From: Micromonospora sp. NBC_01740
GTDB taxonomy: Bacteria; Actinomycetota; Actinomycetes; Mycobacteriales; Micromonosporaceae
Assembly (NCBI RefSeq): GCF_035920365.1
Contig: NZ_CP109150.1
Span: 7,006,001-7,070,000 of the forward strand
Direction of reading: 5' to 3'
DNA: 64,000 nt
Position numbers and translations under genes: made by a program. Below are positions 15,290 to 23,484 of the stretch, piece by piece. The notes under the pieces are model-generated. The model was given only the letters and a program-made list of their open reading frames with translations, ran no database searches and was not told where the DNA came from. Each line of letters opens with the position of its first letter. Position 1 is the first letter of the stretch.

Positions 15290-16152
15290 GTTCTGGGCTC
15301 CTTGTCGTCCACCGCGGGTGGGGCGGCGTGTACGGTCCACGGGTCGGTGGCCAGGTCGGACACCAGCGTCTCGACACCCGTCGCCTCCCGCAGGAGGACG
15401 GCCAGGTCGTCCAGCCACGGTCGTTCCGTCGCCCAGTGGGCGGCGTCGAGCAGGGCCGGGCCGTCGGCGGCCAGGTGCTCGCCGGCCGGGTGGTGGCGCA
15501 GGTCGGCGGTGAGGAACGCGTCCACCCCGGCCGCGGTCGCGTCGGCGAGGAAGCCGTCCCCCGCGCCGCCGCTGACCGCGAGGGTACGAACCATACGCCC
15601 GGGATCCCCGGCGGCGCGAACTCCCCAGGCGGTGGCGGGCAGTACGGCGGCGGCGTGCCGGGTCAGCTCCGCCAGCGTCATCGGCTCCGGCAGCTCGCCG
15701 ATCCGGCCGATCCCCCGGCCGTCGCCGTGCGCGGGCGAGCCGGGTGCGGGCCGGTGCAGCGGGCGAAGCCCGGTCAGCCCGAACCGGGCGGCGAGGGCGT
15801 CGGAGACACCCGGGGCGGCCACGTCGGCGTTGGTGTGCGCGACGTACAACGCCACGTCGGACTTGATCAGCCGGTGGACGATCCGGCCCTTGAAGGTCGT
15901 GGGCGCCACCGAGGAGACGCCGCGCAGCAGCAGCGGATGGTGGGCGACGATCATGTCGACGCCGGCGTCGAGCGCCTCGGCGACCGTCTCCGGCACCACG
16001 TCGACGACGCAGAGGACCCGGCGCACCGGGGCGCAGGGCTCGCCGAGCACCAGCCCGACCCGGTCCCAGTCCTCGGCCCAGGCCGGCGGATAGCGCCGCT
16101 CCAGCTCGGCGACCACGTCGGCGACGGTCGGCGGGACTGCGTTGGTGCTCAC
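15286..16152 (-). CDS. Nif3-like dinuclear metal centre protein
   Basis: This 288-residue Nif3/YbgI-family protein has metal-ligand motifs DMIVAHHPLLLRGV (two His) near residue 65, YVAHTNAD near residue 105, and the C-terminal AFLTADLRHHPAGE and LDAAHWATE segments. The family forms toroidal hexamers with two metal ions per subunit and is annotated GTP cyclohydrolase I type 2-like, though activity is unproven. It is first gene of the operon shared with Mycobacterium. The start is GTG 16152. Confidence 0.9.
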   Translation of the reverse strand: MSTNAVPPTVADVVAELERRYPPAWAEDWDRVGLVLGEPCAPVRRVLCVVDVVPETVAEALDAGVDMIVAHHPLLLRGVSSVAPTTFKGRIVHRLIKSDVALYVAHTNADVAAPGVSDALAARFGLTGLRPLHRPAPGSPAHGDGRGIGRIGELPEPMTLAELTRHAAAVLPATAWGVRAAGDPGRMVRTLAVSGGAGDGFLADATAAGVDAFLTADLRHHPAGEHLAADGPALLDAAHWATERPWLDDLAVLLREATGVETLVSDLATDPWTVHAAPPAVDDKEPRT

Positions 16153-16238
16153 GGCGGGCCAGCTTACCGGCGCGAGCCGTGGCCGGGGCCCTCGCCCACC
16201 GACGCGGCGGCGTGTCCCAGCGCTCCCCCGGTGCCGAA

Positions 16239-16275
16239 GGGTCCCCGGCGGACGCCACACGTCAGCCGGGGACCC
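16239..16275 (-). terminator. Hairpin downstream of the flavoprotein gene
   Basis: GGGTCCCCGGC (16239-16249) and GCCGGGGACCC (16265-16275) form an 11-bp stem with a 15-base loop. It begins 12 bases after the flavoprotein stop and upstream of the Nif3 gene, so it separates the two minus-strand transcripts. Confidence 0.6.
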
Positions 16276-16286
16276 GTCGGCACGCG

Positions 16287-16859
16287 TCAGGCGACGGGGC
16301 AGAGCCGGTCCCGTACGGCGGCCAGACCCAGGGCCCACGGGAAGGCGTGCACGTGCCGCTCGCCGGTGCCCGGCGGGTGCAACGGGAAGACGTCATCGCC
16401 GAAGAGCACCGTGACCCCCCACTCCGCGAGCCGGGCGATGCCCGCCCGGAAGGCCGGGTGGGCCGCCATCGCCGCGTTCGTGTACGGCACCGCCACCACC
16501 GGCACGCCCAGGCCCTGCGCCTCCACCAGCAGACCGAGGGCCAGTGTGTCGGTGATGCCGGCCGCCCACTTGTTGACGGTGTTGACCGTCGCCGGGCAGA
16601 CGATCATCGCGTCGGCCTGCGGCAGCACGTCGAGATCGCCCGGATTCTTGTAGTGGGTGCGGACCGGATGGCCGGTCTGCCGGGCCAGCGCGGCCCGGTC
16701 GACGAACTTGGCGCCGTCCGGCGTGGTGACCACGCAGACGTCCCAACCGTCCTGGTGGGCCAGCTCGACGAGCCGGCCGACGTGGCGGGCCAGCGGCGAA
16801 CCGCAGGCGATGACGTAGAGCACCTCGCGGCGCTCGCTGCTCGGGTGCGGGCCGGTCAT
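16287..16859 (-). CDS. Flavoprotein (HFCD/flavin prenyltransferase-like fold)
   Basis: This 190-residue protein has the Rossmann-like flavoprotein fold: VLYVIACGSPLARHV at the N terminus (FMN phosphate loop), then DAMIVCPATVNTVNKWAAG (the CPAT/TxNK motif of HFCD flavoproteins) and PVVAVPYTNAAMAAHPAF. Relatives include phosphopantothenoylcysteine decarboxylase and UbiX, but short actinomycete members like this one lack an assigned substrate. It starts 16 bases after the XRE regulator stop, and this regulator-flavoprotein pairing suggests one functional unit. Confidence 0.82.
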   Translation of the reverse strand: MTGPHPSSERREVLYVIACGSPLARHVGRLVELAHQDGWDVCVVTTPDGAKFVDRAALARQTGHPVRTHYKNPGDLDVLPQADAMIVCPATVNTVNKWAAGITDTLALGLLVEAQGLGVPVVAVPYTNAAMAAHPAFRAGIARLAEWGVTVLFGDDVFPLHPPGTGERHVHAFPWALGLAAVRDRLCPVA

Positions 16860-16875
16860 CAGGCCGGCTCCGCGC

Positions 16876-18105
16876 TCATACCCCAACTCCCATGTGCTCA
16901 GCCAACTCCGCAATCGGAGAAGGCGGCGCACCACGTGTGCGACGCAGGATGTCCGACATCACCTCGTGGGCGATCGGCCGGCAGCGGATCTCCGACGGGG
17001 CGAGGCGGTCGCCGCGCAGCAGCATCTCGCCGGCGTTGGCCACGTCGCCGATCTGGGCGAAGCCCCGGGCGATGTCGAGCAGGTGGTGGGCCCGGCGTTC
17101 CGGCAGCAGGGCGCCGAAGGCCGGCTCCTGGATGCGCTGCTGGTGCACCTCGACCGCCCGGCCCCCGTCGCCGAGCTCGACCGCCGCCGCCGCCCGGTGC
17201 AGTTCCACGTTGGTCGGCCCGAACGAGGTCCAGTAGTGGTTGTGGTCGCCGCCCAACAGGACGGCCGCCTCGTGCGCGCCGTTGATCAGGTCGCCGACCG
17301 TGGCGGAGTCGCCGATCCGGGCGGCGGCCATCGCCCCCTGGAGCAGCAGCATCCCGTAGACCGAGAGCAGGGCCGGGTCGGCGGCGTTGCCGCAGCCGGG
17401 GGCGAGCCGGTTGGCGATGGTGACGTTGAGTTCGAGCGCGGGCCGGGGCCGGCCCATCGCCACCAGCGCGTTGCAGACCCGGGTGGTGGCGATGCCGGCC
17501 AGCAGCGGGTCGTCGGCGCGCTGGGCCACCGCCATCGAGCGGTCGGCGGCCAGCCAGGCCAGGTCGCACTCGCCCAGCTTGCGCAGCACCGACGAGGCGA
17601 TCTGGTAGACCTGCCCGAGCAGGTGGGCCGCCTCGACCGCCTGGTCGCCGCCGTGGCCGGCGTCGGCGGCCTGGGCGTCGCGCAGCAGCTTCGGCAGCGC
17701 CCGGGTGAGCATCCCGTAGCGGCCGTACTGGTAGGTGAGCCAGGCGTGGTTGACGGCCTTGCGCATGTCGCCCAGGGGCGGCGGACACGGCGCGGCGTCG
17801 AAGTACGCGCTCATCGAGTCGTACCGCTCCAGGGCCGCCCGGATCTCCTGCACCTCCACCTGGTCGATGCAGTTCAGCGCGTCCGTACGCCGCTCCGGGT
17901 CCTTGCCGAGCAGCAGCTGCACGTCGACCTGGAGGATGTCGGCGATCTCGTAGAGGACGGAGAACTTGTCCAGCCGGCGCACCCCGCGCTCGACCTTGTC
18001 CACCCAGCTCTTCGACTTGCCCAGCCGGTCGGCGAAGACCTGCTGCGACATCTTGCGCCGCCCCCGCCAGTAGGCCACCCGCCGCCCGATGGGTAACTCG
18101 TCCAT
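16876..18105 (-). CDS. XRE-family regulator with C-terminal TPR-like region
   Basis: This 409-residue protein has an N-terminal Cro/CI helix-turn-helix (MSQQVFADRLGKSKSWVDKV, residues about 19-38) and a long helical C-terminal part with TPR-like repeats (AHLLGQVYQIASSVLRKLG, LELNVTIANRLAPGCGN). This is a common actinomycete regulator type whose TPR part probably senses a peptide or metabolite. ATG 18105 follows GGAAGG; longer in-frame starts add Arg/Ser-rich sequence. Probably co-transcribed with the flavoprotein gene. Confidence 0.87.
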   Translation of the reverse strand: MDELPIGRRVAYWRGRRKMSQQVFADRLGKSKSWVDKVERGVRRLDKFSVLYEIADILQVDVQLLLGKDPERRTDALNCIDQVEVQEIRAALERYDSMSAYFDAAPCPPPLGDMRKAVNHAWLTYQYGRYGMLTRALPKLLRDAQAADAGHGGDQAVEAAHLLGQVYQIASSVLRKLGECDLAWLAADRSMAVAQRADDPLLAGIATTRVCNALVAMGRPRPALELNVTIANRLAPGCGNAADPALLSVYGMLLLQGAMAAARIGDSATVGDLINGAHEAAVLLGGDHNHYWTSFGPTNVELHRAAAAVELGDGGRAVEVHQQRIQEPAFGALLPERRAHHLLDIARGFAQIGDVANAGEMLLRGDRLAPSEIRCRPIAHEVMSDILRRTRGAPPSPIAELAEHMGVGV

Positions 18106-18354
18106 CCACCCGTTCCTTCCCCTGTGCCTGCTCGAGCGGGCGTGCCGGCCGGTCCTGCCGGGTGCGGCGATCGATCCGTACGTCTCAGGTTTTCGCTGGT
18201 CGCACAGCGTGTGCGTCAGCCATACAGCCAGTTCTCGTAGTTTTCGTGCAAGTTGCACGAGCCGTTCGTCAGCTCAACGATCGCGGGTTACGGCAGTGAC
18301 GGTGCTCGACATGCGACCTGGGCACCGGCCGGGTCCGGCGAGGGGAGATGGCAC

Positions 18355-19026
18355 ATGTGGGGGAATGTCGCGCCGCGCGTCGTTCAACTGTCCCCGTTGG
18401 AACGGGTGCGGCTGCGCCGGGTGGCCGTGCGGTACGCCCTGCACGGCTGGGACGTCACCCCCGGCGCCTGCCTCGCCCGCAGCCGCTTCGTCTGCGGGCG
18501 GGCCGGCTGTCCGACGGTCGGCTGCCACCCCGCCCTGGAGAACTGGGAGCACGCGGCGAGCGCCGACCCGGCCCGGGTCGCGACCTGGTGGCGCACCCGG
18601 CCGCACGGGGTGCTGCTGCCCACCGGGCGGGCGTTCGACGTGCTGGAGGTCCCCACGCACCTCGGCCGGCACGTGCTGGACGCGGTCCGGACGCACCCGG
18701 CCGGCGTCGGCGTACGCGGGCCGGTGCTGGTGACGCCGACCGGCCGCTGGATGTTCCTGGTCCGCACCGGCGACCCGCTCCGCCCCGAGTTGGACCACTG
18801 CTTCCACGTGGTCCGGCACGGTCCCGGCTCCTGGATCCCGGCCCCACCGACCCGGCTGCCGGAGGGCACCGTCCGGTGGGCGGTCGCGCCCGAACAGGCC
18901 CGCTGGCAACTGCCCGACTCCTACCTGGTGCAGAACGCGCTGATCGAGGCCCTGCGGGCCACCGGGGTCAGGATCACCTCCGACCTGCTCCCCGGGCACC
19001 TGCCGCTGCCGCGCCGGGGCATGTGA
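18355..19026 (+). CDS. Primase/polymerase (PrimPol) N-terminal-like protein
   Basis: This 223-residue protein resembles stand-alone bifunctional primase/polymerase N-terminal proteins of actinobacteria: RYALHGWDVTPGA opening, a cysteine cluster CGRAGCPTVGCHPALENWE, then WWRTRPHGVLLPTGRAFDVLEVP and PDSYLVQNALIEALR. In active archaeo-eukaryotic primases a D-x-D follows the GVLLPTG strand; here the site reads FDVLEVP, so catalysis is doubtful. AGGGGAG sits 8 bases before ATG 18355. It is divergent from the XRE gene. A regulatory or metal-binding role is as likely as DNA synthesis. Confidence 0.72.
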   Translation: MWGNVAPRVVQLSPLERVRLRRVAVRYALHGWDVTPGACLARSRFVCGRAGCPTVGCHPALENWEHAASADPARVATWWRTRPHGVLLPTGRAFDVLEVPTHLGRHVLDAVRTHPAGVGVRGPVLVTPTGRWMFLVRTGDPLRPELDHCFHVVRHGPGSWIPAPPTRLPEGTVRWAVAPEQARWQLPDSYLVQNALIEALRATGVRITSDLLPGHLPLPRRGM

Positions 19027-19107
19027 CGGCGGCGCGGCAGCGACGCCGGAGGGCCGGCGCTCGTTGAGCACGGCGACGGCGCACCCGCGCCGGGAGCGGG
19101 GGGTTAC

Positions 19108-19266
19108 ATGTCCACCGATGACACCGCGCGCCAGCCGGACGGCGCGGAGCCGCCGCCCCGGCACCGGCCGCGCCGCCGCTGGCCGGTCACCCGTCCCGTC
19201 GGCTCCCGCCCGGGCCGCCCGCGACCCCTCGGCTCCCGCCCCGCCACCACCCGCCCCTTCCGCTGA
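19108..19266 (+). CDS. Possible 52-residue Arg/Pro-rich peptide
   Basis: ATG 19108 follows GGGAGCGGGGGG. The reading frame MSTDDTARQPDGAEPPPRHR continues Arg/Pro-rich and stops at 19266, three bases before the convergent ApbE stop. It has no domain and its composition is close to random GC-rich DNA, so it may not be a gene. Confidence 0.25.
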   Translation: MSTDDTARQPDGAEPPPRHRPRRRWPVTRPVGSRPGRPRPLGSRPATTRPFR

Positions 19267-19269
19267 TCC

Positions 19270-20076
19270 TCAGCCGGCCAGGGGCAGGGCGGCGGAGTGC
19301 AGGAGGCGGGCGTCGTCGGTGACGACCGCGTGCTGGTGCCCGGGCAGGCCGTCCAGCCAGCCGATGCCGGCCGGGCCCATCGCGACGGCTGCGGTGGCGT
19401 ACGCGTCGGCCAGCCCCAGGTCCGGCCCGACCACGGTGACCGAGCGCAGCCCCCGGGCCGGCACGCCCCGGCGCGGGTCGAGCACGTGGTGGCCGCGCTC
19501 GTAGACGCCGGACGTGGCCACGGCCAGGTCGGTGCCGGTGAGCACGAGGCAGGTGGACATCGCGTCCCACGGGTGGCGGACGCCGACCCGCCACGGTCGC
19601 CCGGTCGAGGAGTGGCCGCGTATCCGCACGTCGCCGCCGGCGTTCAGGCAGTGGTTCGCCGCCCCGGCCGCGAGCAGCCGGTCCGAGGCGACCTGCACCG
19701 ACCAGCCCTTGACGTAGCCGGACGGGTCGAGCCGCCCGGTGGCGTACGCGTCGAAGAAGCCGTCGGTGGCCTTCCACAGGTCGGCGCAGCGCGCCAGCAC
19801 GTCCCGCAGGTCGGCGCCGGCCCCGGAGAGCGGCAGCTCGCCCCGGTCGACGCGGCACACCTCGCTGTCCGCCCGGTACGTGCTGAAGCGGGCGTCCACC
19901 TCGCGCAGCCAGGCGAACACGTCCCCGGCCAGCCCGTCCAGCTCGGCGGCGGGCAGGTCGTCGGCGAGGTCGAGGCTGATCGCGGTGCCCATGACCTGCT
20001 CGACCCGGCGCAGCCCCGGCCTGGTCGCCGACGGACACCCGCCCGACTCGCGCCGCCCCGCCGCCGGCACCGGCAC
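19270..20076 (-). CDS. apbE: FAD:protein FMN transferase (ApbE family)
   Basis: This 268-residue protein has ApbE signatures: VMGTAISLDL near the start, ATDGFFDAYATGRLDPSGYV, KGWSV, CLNAGGDVRIRG, the metal-binding region around ATSGVYERGHHVLDPRRG, and LADAYATAAVAMGP. ApbE covalently attaches FMN from FAD to a Thr/Ser in flavin-carrier proteins outside the membrane. Its obvious substrate is the FMN-binding protein encoded one base upstream. The GTG at 20076 is chosen because it follows that stop directly. No clear signal peptide is seen. Confidence 0.88.
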   Translation of the reverse strand: MPVPAAGRRESGGCPSATRPGLRRVEQVMGTAISLDLADDLPAAELDGLAGDVFAWLREVDARFSTYRADSEVCRVDRGELPLSGAGADLRDVLARCADLWKATDGFFDAYATGRLDPSGYVKGWSVQVASDRLLAAGAANHCLNAGGDVRIRGHSSTGRPWRVGVRHPWDAMSTCLVLTGTDLAVATSGVYERGHHVLDPRRGVPARGLRSVTVVGPDLGLADAYATAAVAMGPAGIGWLDGLPGHQHAVVTDDARLLHSAALPLAG

Positions 20077-20077
20077 G

Positions 20078-20668
20078 TCACCTCGCCCGGTCGATCGCGG
20101 CCTGCAACGACTGCTTGTACGAGGTGCTGGTGGCGGTCGCCCCGGAGACGGTGTCCACGTCGGCGCTCTGCCGCTGCACCACCAGCCCGGAGCCACCGCT
20201 GTAGCGGCCGTCGACCTGCTCGCTGCGCTGGTCGGACTGGGCGGTCTCCTCGGGCAGCTCCAGGGCCACCACGTCGACGATCCGCGTCCCGGAGAGGGTG
20301 ATCTGCACCTGCACGTTGCCGTACTCGTTCTCCACCACCGGCCCCGTGACGGTGCGGGTCGTCGGCGCGGGCGGCGGCTTCGTGGTGGTGCGCGGCGCGG
20401 ACGGCGCCCGGCTGGTGACGCTGGGCCGGCTCGCCGGCGCCCGGGTGGCGGTGCGACCGGGCCGGGGGGACGCGCTGGTGCGGGCCGGCGACGGCGGGGC
20501 GGAGACCTCCCCGCCGCCCGGGGCCGGACCGGCTGGCGCGGGGACCACCGGTGGGGGCGCCGCCGGCAGGTCCTGGGCGACCGGGCTGGTGCCCGGCGAG
20601 CCCTTCAGCACCACCATGGCGGTGGTGCCGGCCGCCAGGCCGGTGATCGCGAGCAGGGCGCGACGCAT
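20078..20668 (-). CDS. Membrane-anchored FMN-binding domain protein
   Basis: This 196-residue protein has an N-terminal signal or anchor (ALLAITGLAAGTTAMVVL), a long Pro/Ala/Thr/Arg linker (residues 30-105) that would cross the cell wall, and a C-terminal FMN-binding domain. The acceptor motif DTVSGATATS contains the threonine to which ApbE attaches FMN. It likely shuttles electrons from the membrane reductase encoded just upstream. AGGAAGG precedes ATG 20668, ten bases after the reductase stop. Confidence 0.87.
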   Translation of the reverse strand: MRRALLAITGLAAGTTAMVVLKGSPGTSPVAQDLPAAPPPVVPAPAGPAPGGGEVSAPPSPARTSASPRPGRTATRAPASRPSVTSRAPSAPRTTTKPPPAPTTRTVTGPVVENEYGNVQVQITLSGTRIVDVVALELPEETAQSDQRSEQVDGRYSGGSGLVVQRQSADVDTVSGATATSTSYKQSLQAAIDRAR

Positions 20669-20678
20669 GGAAGCCTTC

Positions 20679-22100
20679 CTACAGCTCGAACGTGGCCAGG
20701 TGGATCTGCCGGCGGGGCACGCCGGCCTCGCGGAGCACCCGCAGCGACTGCTCGACCAGGCCGGGCGGGCCGCAGAGGTAGACATCGCGCCGGGCGAGGT
20801 CGGGCACCAGCCGGCGCAGCCCGTCCGGGCTCATCACCTGGCGGGGGCCGGGATCGTGGCGGGAGCCGACGACGTACCAGATCGCGGTGTCCCGGGCCTC
20901 GGCGAGCCAGTCCAGCTCGCGGTGCAGCAGCACGTCGTCCGGGGTGCGGGCGCGGTAGATCAGCGCGGCGCCGGGCGGCAACTCCTCCAGCATGGCCCGG
21001 ATGGGGGTGATCCCGCTGCCGCCGGCGATCAGCAGGGCCCGCTCGCGGGTGCGGTGGGCGGCGGTGAAGGTGCCCGACGGGCCCTCCGCCCAGACGCGGG
21101 TGCCCGCTTCGAGGTCGCGCAGGTCGGCGGTGTGCCTGCCGACCACCTTGACGGTGAGCCGCAGCCAGCGGCCGTTGGCGGCGGCCGAGACCGAGAACGG
21201 GTGCGCCTGCCACCAGCAGCCCCGGGCGAGGAACCGCCAGCGGAAGAACTGCCCGCCGAGCATTTCCAGGCGCTCCAGCCGGTCGCCGGTCAGGTAGATC
21301 GAGATCGTGTCCGGGCTCTCCGCGACCACGTCGGCGACCCGCAGCCGGTGCCGCAGGTTGAACGCCAGCGGCGCGACGACCCGGCCCCAGAGCAGGGCGG
21401 CGAGCACCACCACGTACATCGCGATCCAGAAGGTGCGCACCGGGCCGGGCCGGAACAGCTGCGCGCCGTTGCTGAACTGGTGGGCGAAGCCGAGCAGCAG
21501 CACCGCGTAGCTCGACAGGTGCAGGGCGTGCCACAGCTCGTAGGGCAGCGCGGTCCGGATCGCCCGGACGCTGGTGAGGCCGACCAGCACCAGGATGCCG
21601 GCGGCGGCGAACGCCGAGACCATGTCCTCGTAGTCGCGCAGCAGCACGCCGGCCTCGGTGAGCACCGGGTTGTCCTCCAGGTCGGCGTAGCCGACCAGGA
21701 TCAGCGACGCGTGCGCGAGCACGGCCACCAGCAGGGTGGCCCCGACGTCGCGGTGCCAGCGGGCGATCCGCTCGCCGCCGGCCCACCGCTCCAGGATCGG
21801 CAGCCGGCTCATCATCAGCACCTGCACGAGCAGCAGGTAGCCGGCGACCAGCCCGGTGATCCGGCCGGCGGCGGTCACGGTGGCGGCCGTCGTCCGCAGC
21901 GATCCGGGCGGGGTGTCCAGCCACCAGGGCAGCACGCTGGCGAGCAGGCCGACGACGAGCAGCGCGGCCAGCAGCCGCCGGCCGCCGGGTCCGCGTCGCG
22001 GCGGCACCAGGAGGCGTACGTCCGCAGCCGGCCGGCCGCCGCGCCGGGACGGGGTCGTCCCGGCGCGGCGGCCGGCGGCGTGGGTGCGCGGGTACGTCAC
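20679..22100 (-). CDS. Ferric-reductase-like transmembrane flavocytochrome / ferredoxin reductase
   Basis: This 473-residue protein has six membrane segments in its N-terminal half with paired histidines suitable for haem (RWHRDVGATLLVAVLAHASL; LWHALHLSSYAVLLLGFAHQ). A cytosolic ferredoxin-NADP reductase unit follows: FRWRFLARGCWWQAHPFSVS (FAD), LLIAGGSGITPIRAM (NAD(P)) and DVYLCGPPGLVEQSLR. It would move electrons from NAD(P)H through FAD and haem across the membrane, plausibly to the FMN-binding protein. The GTG start overlaps the DUF1501 stop (GTGA). Confidence 0.88.
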   Translation of the reverse strand: MTYPRTHAAGRRAGTTPSRRGGRPAADVRLLVPPRRGPGGRRLLAALLVVGLLASVLPWWLDTPPGSLRTTAATVTAAGRITGLVAGYLLLVQVLMMSRLPILERWAGGERIARWHRDVGATLLVAVLAHASLILVGYADLEDNPVLTEAGVLLRDYEDMVSAFAAAGILVLVGLTSVRAIRTALPYELWHALHLSSYAVLLLGFAHQFSNGAQLFRPGPVRTFWIAMYVVVLAALLWGRVVAPLAFNLRHRLRVADVVAESPDTISIYLTGDRLERLEMLGGQFFRWRFLARGCWWQAHPFSVSAAANGRWLRLTVKVVGRHTADLRDLEAGTRVWAEGPSGTFTAAHRTRERALLIAGGSGITPIRAMLEELPPGAALIYRARTPDDVLLHRELDWLAEARDTAIWYVVGSRHDPGPRQVMSPDGLRRLVPDLARRDVYLCGPPGLVEQSLRVLREAGVPRRQIHLATFEL

Positions 22101-23476
22101 GCGTACAGCTTCATCGGGCGGTACTTCTGCCGGGGGAAGATCTTGTCCACCTCCGCGTTGGTGAGCCCGAAGCGGCCCTGCGCGACGGCCCCGTAGACGT
22201 TGAACATGTTGTTGTACTCGGGCACGTCGCCGGAGTCCAGGTCGGACAGCCCGTTCCAGGTGCCCAGCAGCGAGCCGGCGAGCTTGCGGCCGGAGAGCAC
22301 GGTGACCACCCCGCCGTGGCCGTGGTCGGTGCCGCCGCCGTTGGAGGCGACCCGCCGGCCGAACTCGCTGGAGACCATGATGGTCACGTCGGCCGACTTC
22401 TCCCCCAGGTCGGTGAAGAACGCCGCCATGGCGCCGGCCAGCTCGTTGAGCCGCCGGTGCAGCTGACCGCCGTCGCGGGTGCCCTGGTTCTCGTGGGTGT
22501 CGTAGCCGCCCATCCCGACGGTGGCGACCCGGACGTTCGCCCCGCCCTTGATGAGCTGGGCGAGCTGCTGGAACGCGTAGCCGACACCCTTGTACTCGAC
22601 GCCCTCGGCCGCCTGGTACGGCTTCGCGGCGAGGCGCTGCGCGGTGGCCAGCGCGCCCAGGCCGTCCTGCACGGCGTCCTGCACCGGGTGGTTGATCCCG
22701 GTGAAGAGCCCCTTGATCGCCTTCTCGGTCGCGGCCCGGTACCGGTCGTCGCCGTTGAGCCGCAGCGAGCCGACGCTGTTGAGCGAGAGCGCGCCGTTGT
22801 TGCCGACCAGGGACCGGGGCAGCGTGCTGCCGATGCCGACGCTGCGGAACGCGGTGCCCGTGCCGAGCGCGTCGACCAGGCTGTCCAGCCAGCCCCGGCC
22901 GCCGGTCTCGCTGGGCAGCCCGCCGAGGTTGCAGGCGTCCGCGGCCTGGAAGTGGCTGCGGGACAGCCGCTCGTCGGAGACCGCCGGGACGAAGCCCAGG
23001 TTGCCGCTCTTCAGCCACTTCTCCAGCGGCTTGAACGCGCTGGTCAGCTTGAAGCCGCGGCCCACGGCCAGGGAGTCGTCGCCGAGCAGCAGGTCGGGGC
23101 GGGCCTTGGCGAGCACCGGGTCGTCCGCCGGGGCGACCAGGCTCAGCCCGTCCAGCCCGCCGTAGAGGAAGACGTGGATCAGGGTGCCGGTCTTGGTGGC
23201 GGCGAACGAGGCCGAGGTGGTGACGAACTGGGCGGTCGCGAGGGCGGTGGCGGTGGCGGCGGCGCCGGCCACGAACGTCCGCCGGGTCACGCCCCGACCG
23301 TCCTGCTGGGCCTCCTCGAGGTCCTCCAGCCGCCGGTAGCGGTCGGCCTCGGCGGCGTTCTCGGCGGCGACGATGTCGGCCTCCGCCCGCAGCAGCGCCT
23401 CGGCCGGGTCGTCGGCCAGCCGCCGCAGGTCGGGGCATTCGGGGTGCAGGGGGAACGTGTGCACAGTCTTCTCCAT
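22097..23476 (-). CDS. DUF1501 family protein (Tat-exported sulfatase-like fold)
   Basis: This 459-residue protein has a twin-arginine signal preceded by an unusually long acidic lead: TRRTFVAGAAATATALATAQ starts near residue 64. The mature part has DUF1501 features: VFLYGGLDGLSLVAP, SRSHFQAADACN, VGMGGYDTHENQG, FGRRVASNGGGTDHGHGG. The fold is related to alkaline phosphatases and sulfatases with several His/Asp ligands. DUF1501 and DUF1800 genes are nearly always adjacent; their joint role is unknown. It starts eight bases after the DUF1800 stop. Confidence 0.88.
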   Translation of the reverse strand: MEKTVHTFPLHPECPDLRRLADDPAEALLRAEADIVAAENAAEADRYRRLEDLEEAQQDGRGVTRRTFVAGAAATATALATAQFVTTSASFAATKTGTLIHVFLYGGLDGLSLVAPADDPVLAKARPDLLLGDDSLAVGRGFKLTSAFKPLEKWLKSGNLGFVPAVSDERLSRSHFQAADACNLGGLPSETGGRGWLDSLVDALGTGTAFRSVGIGSTLPRSLVGNNGALSLNSVGSLRLNGDDRYRAATEKAIKGLFTGINHPVQDAVQDGLGALATAQRLAAKPYQAAEGVEYKGVGYAFQQLAQLIKGGANVRVATVGMGGYDTHENQGTRDGGQLHRRLNELAGAMAAFFTDLGEKSADVTIMVSSEFGRRVASNGGGTDHGHGGVVTVLSGRKLAGSLLGTWNGLSDLDSGDVPEYNNMFNVYGAVAQGRFGLTNAEVDKIFPRQKYRPMKLYA

Positions 23477-23484
23477 CGGGTGCC

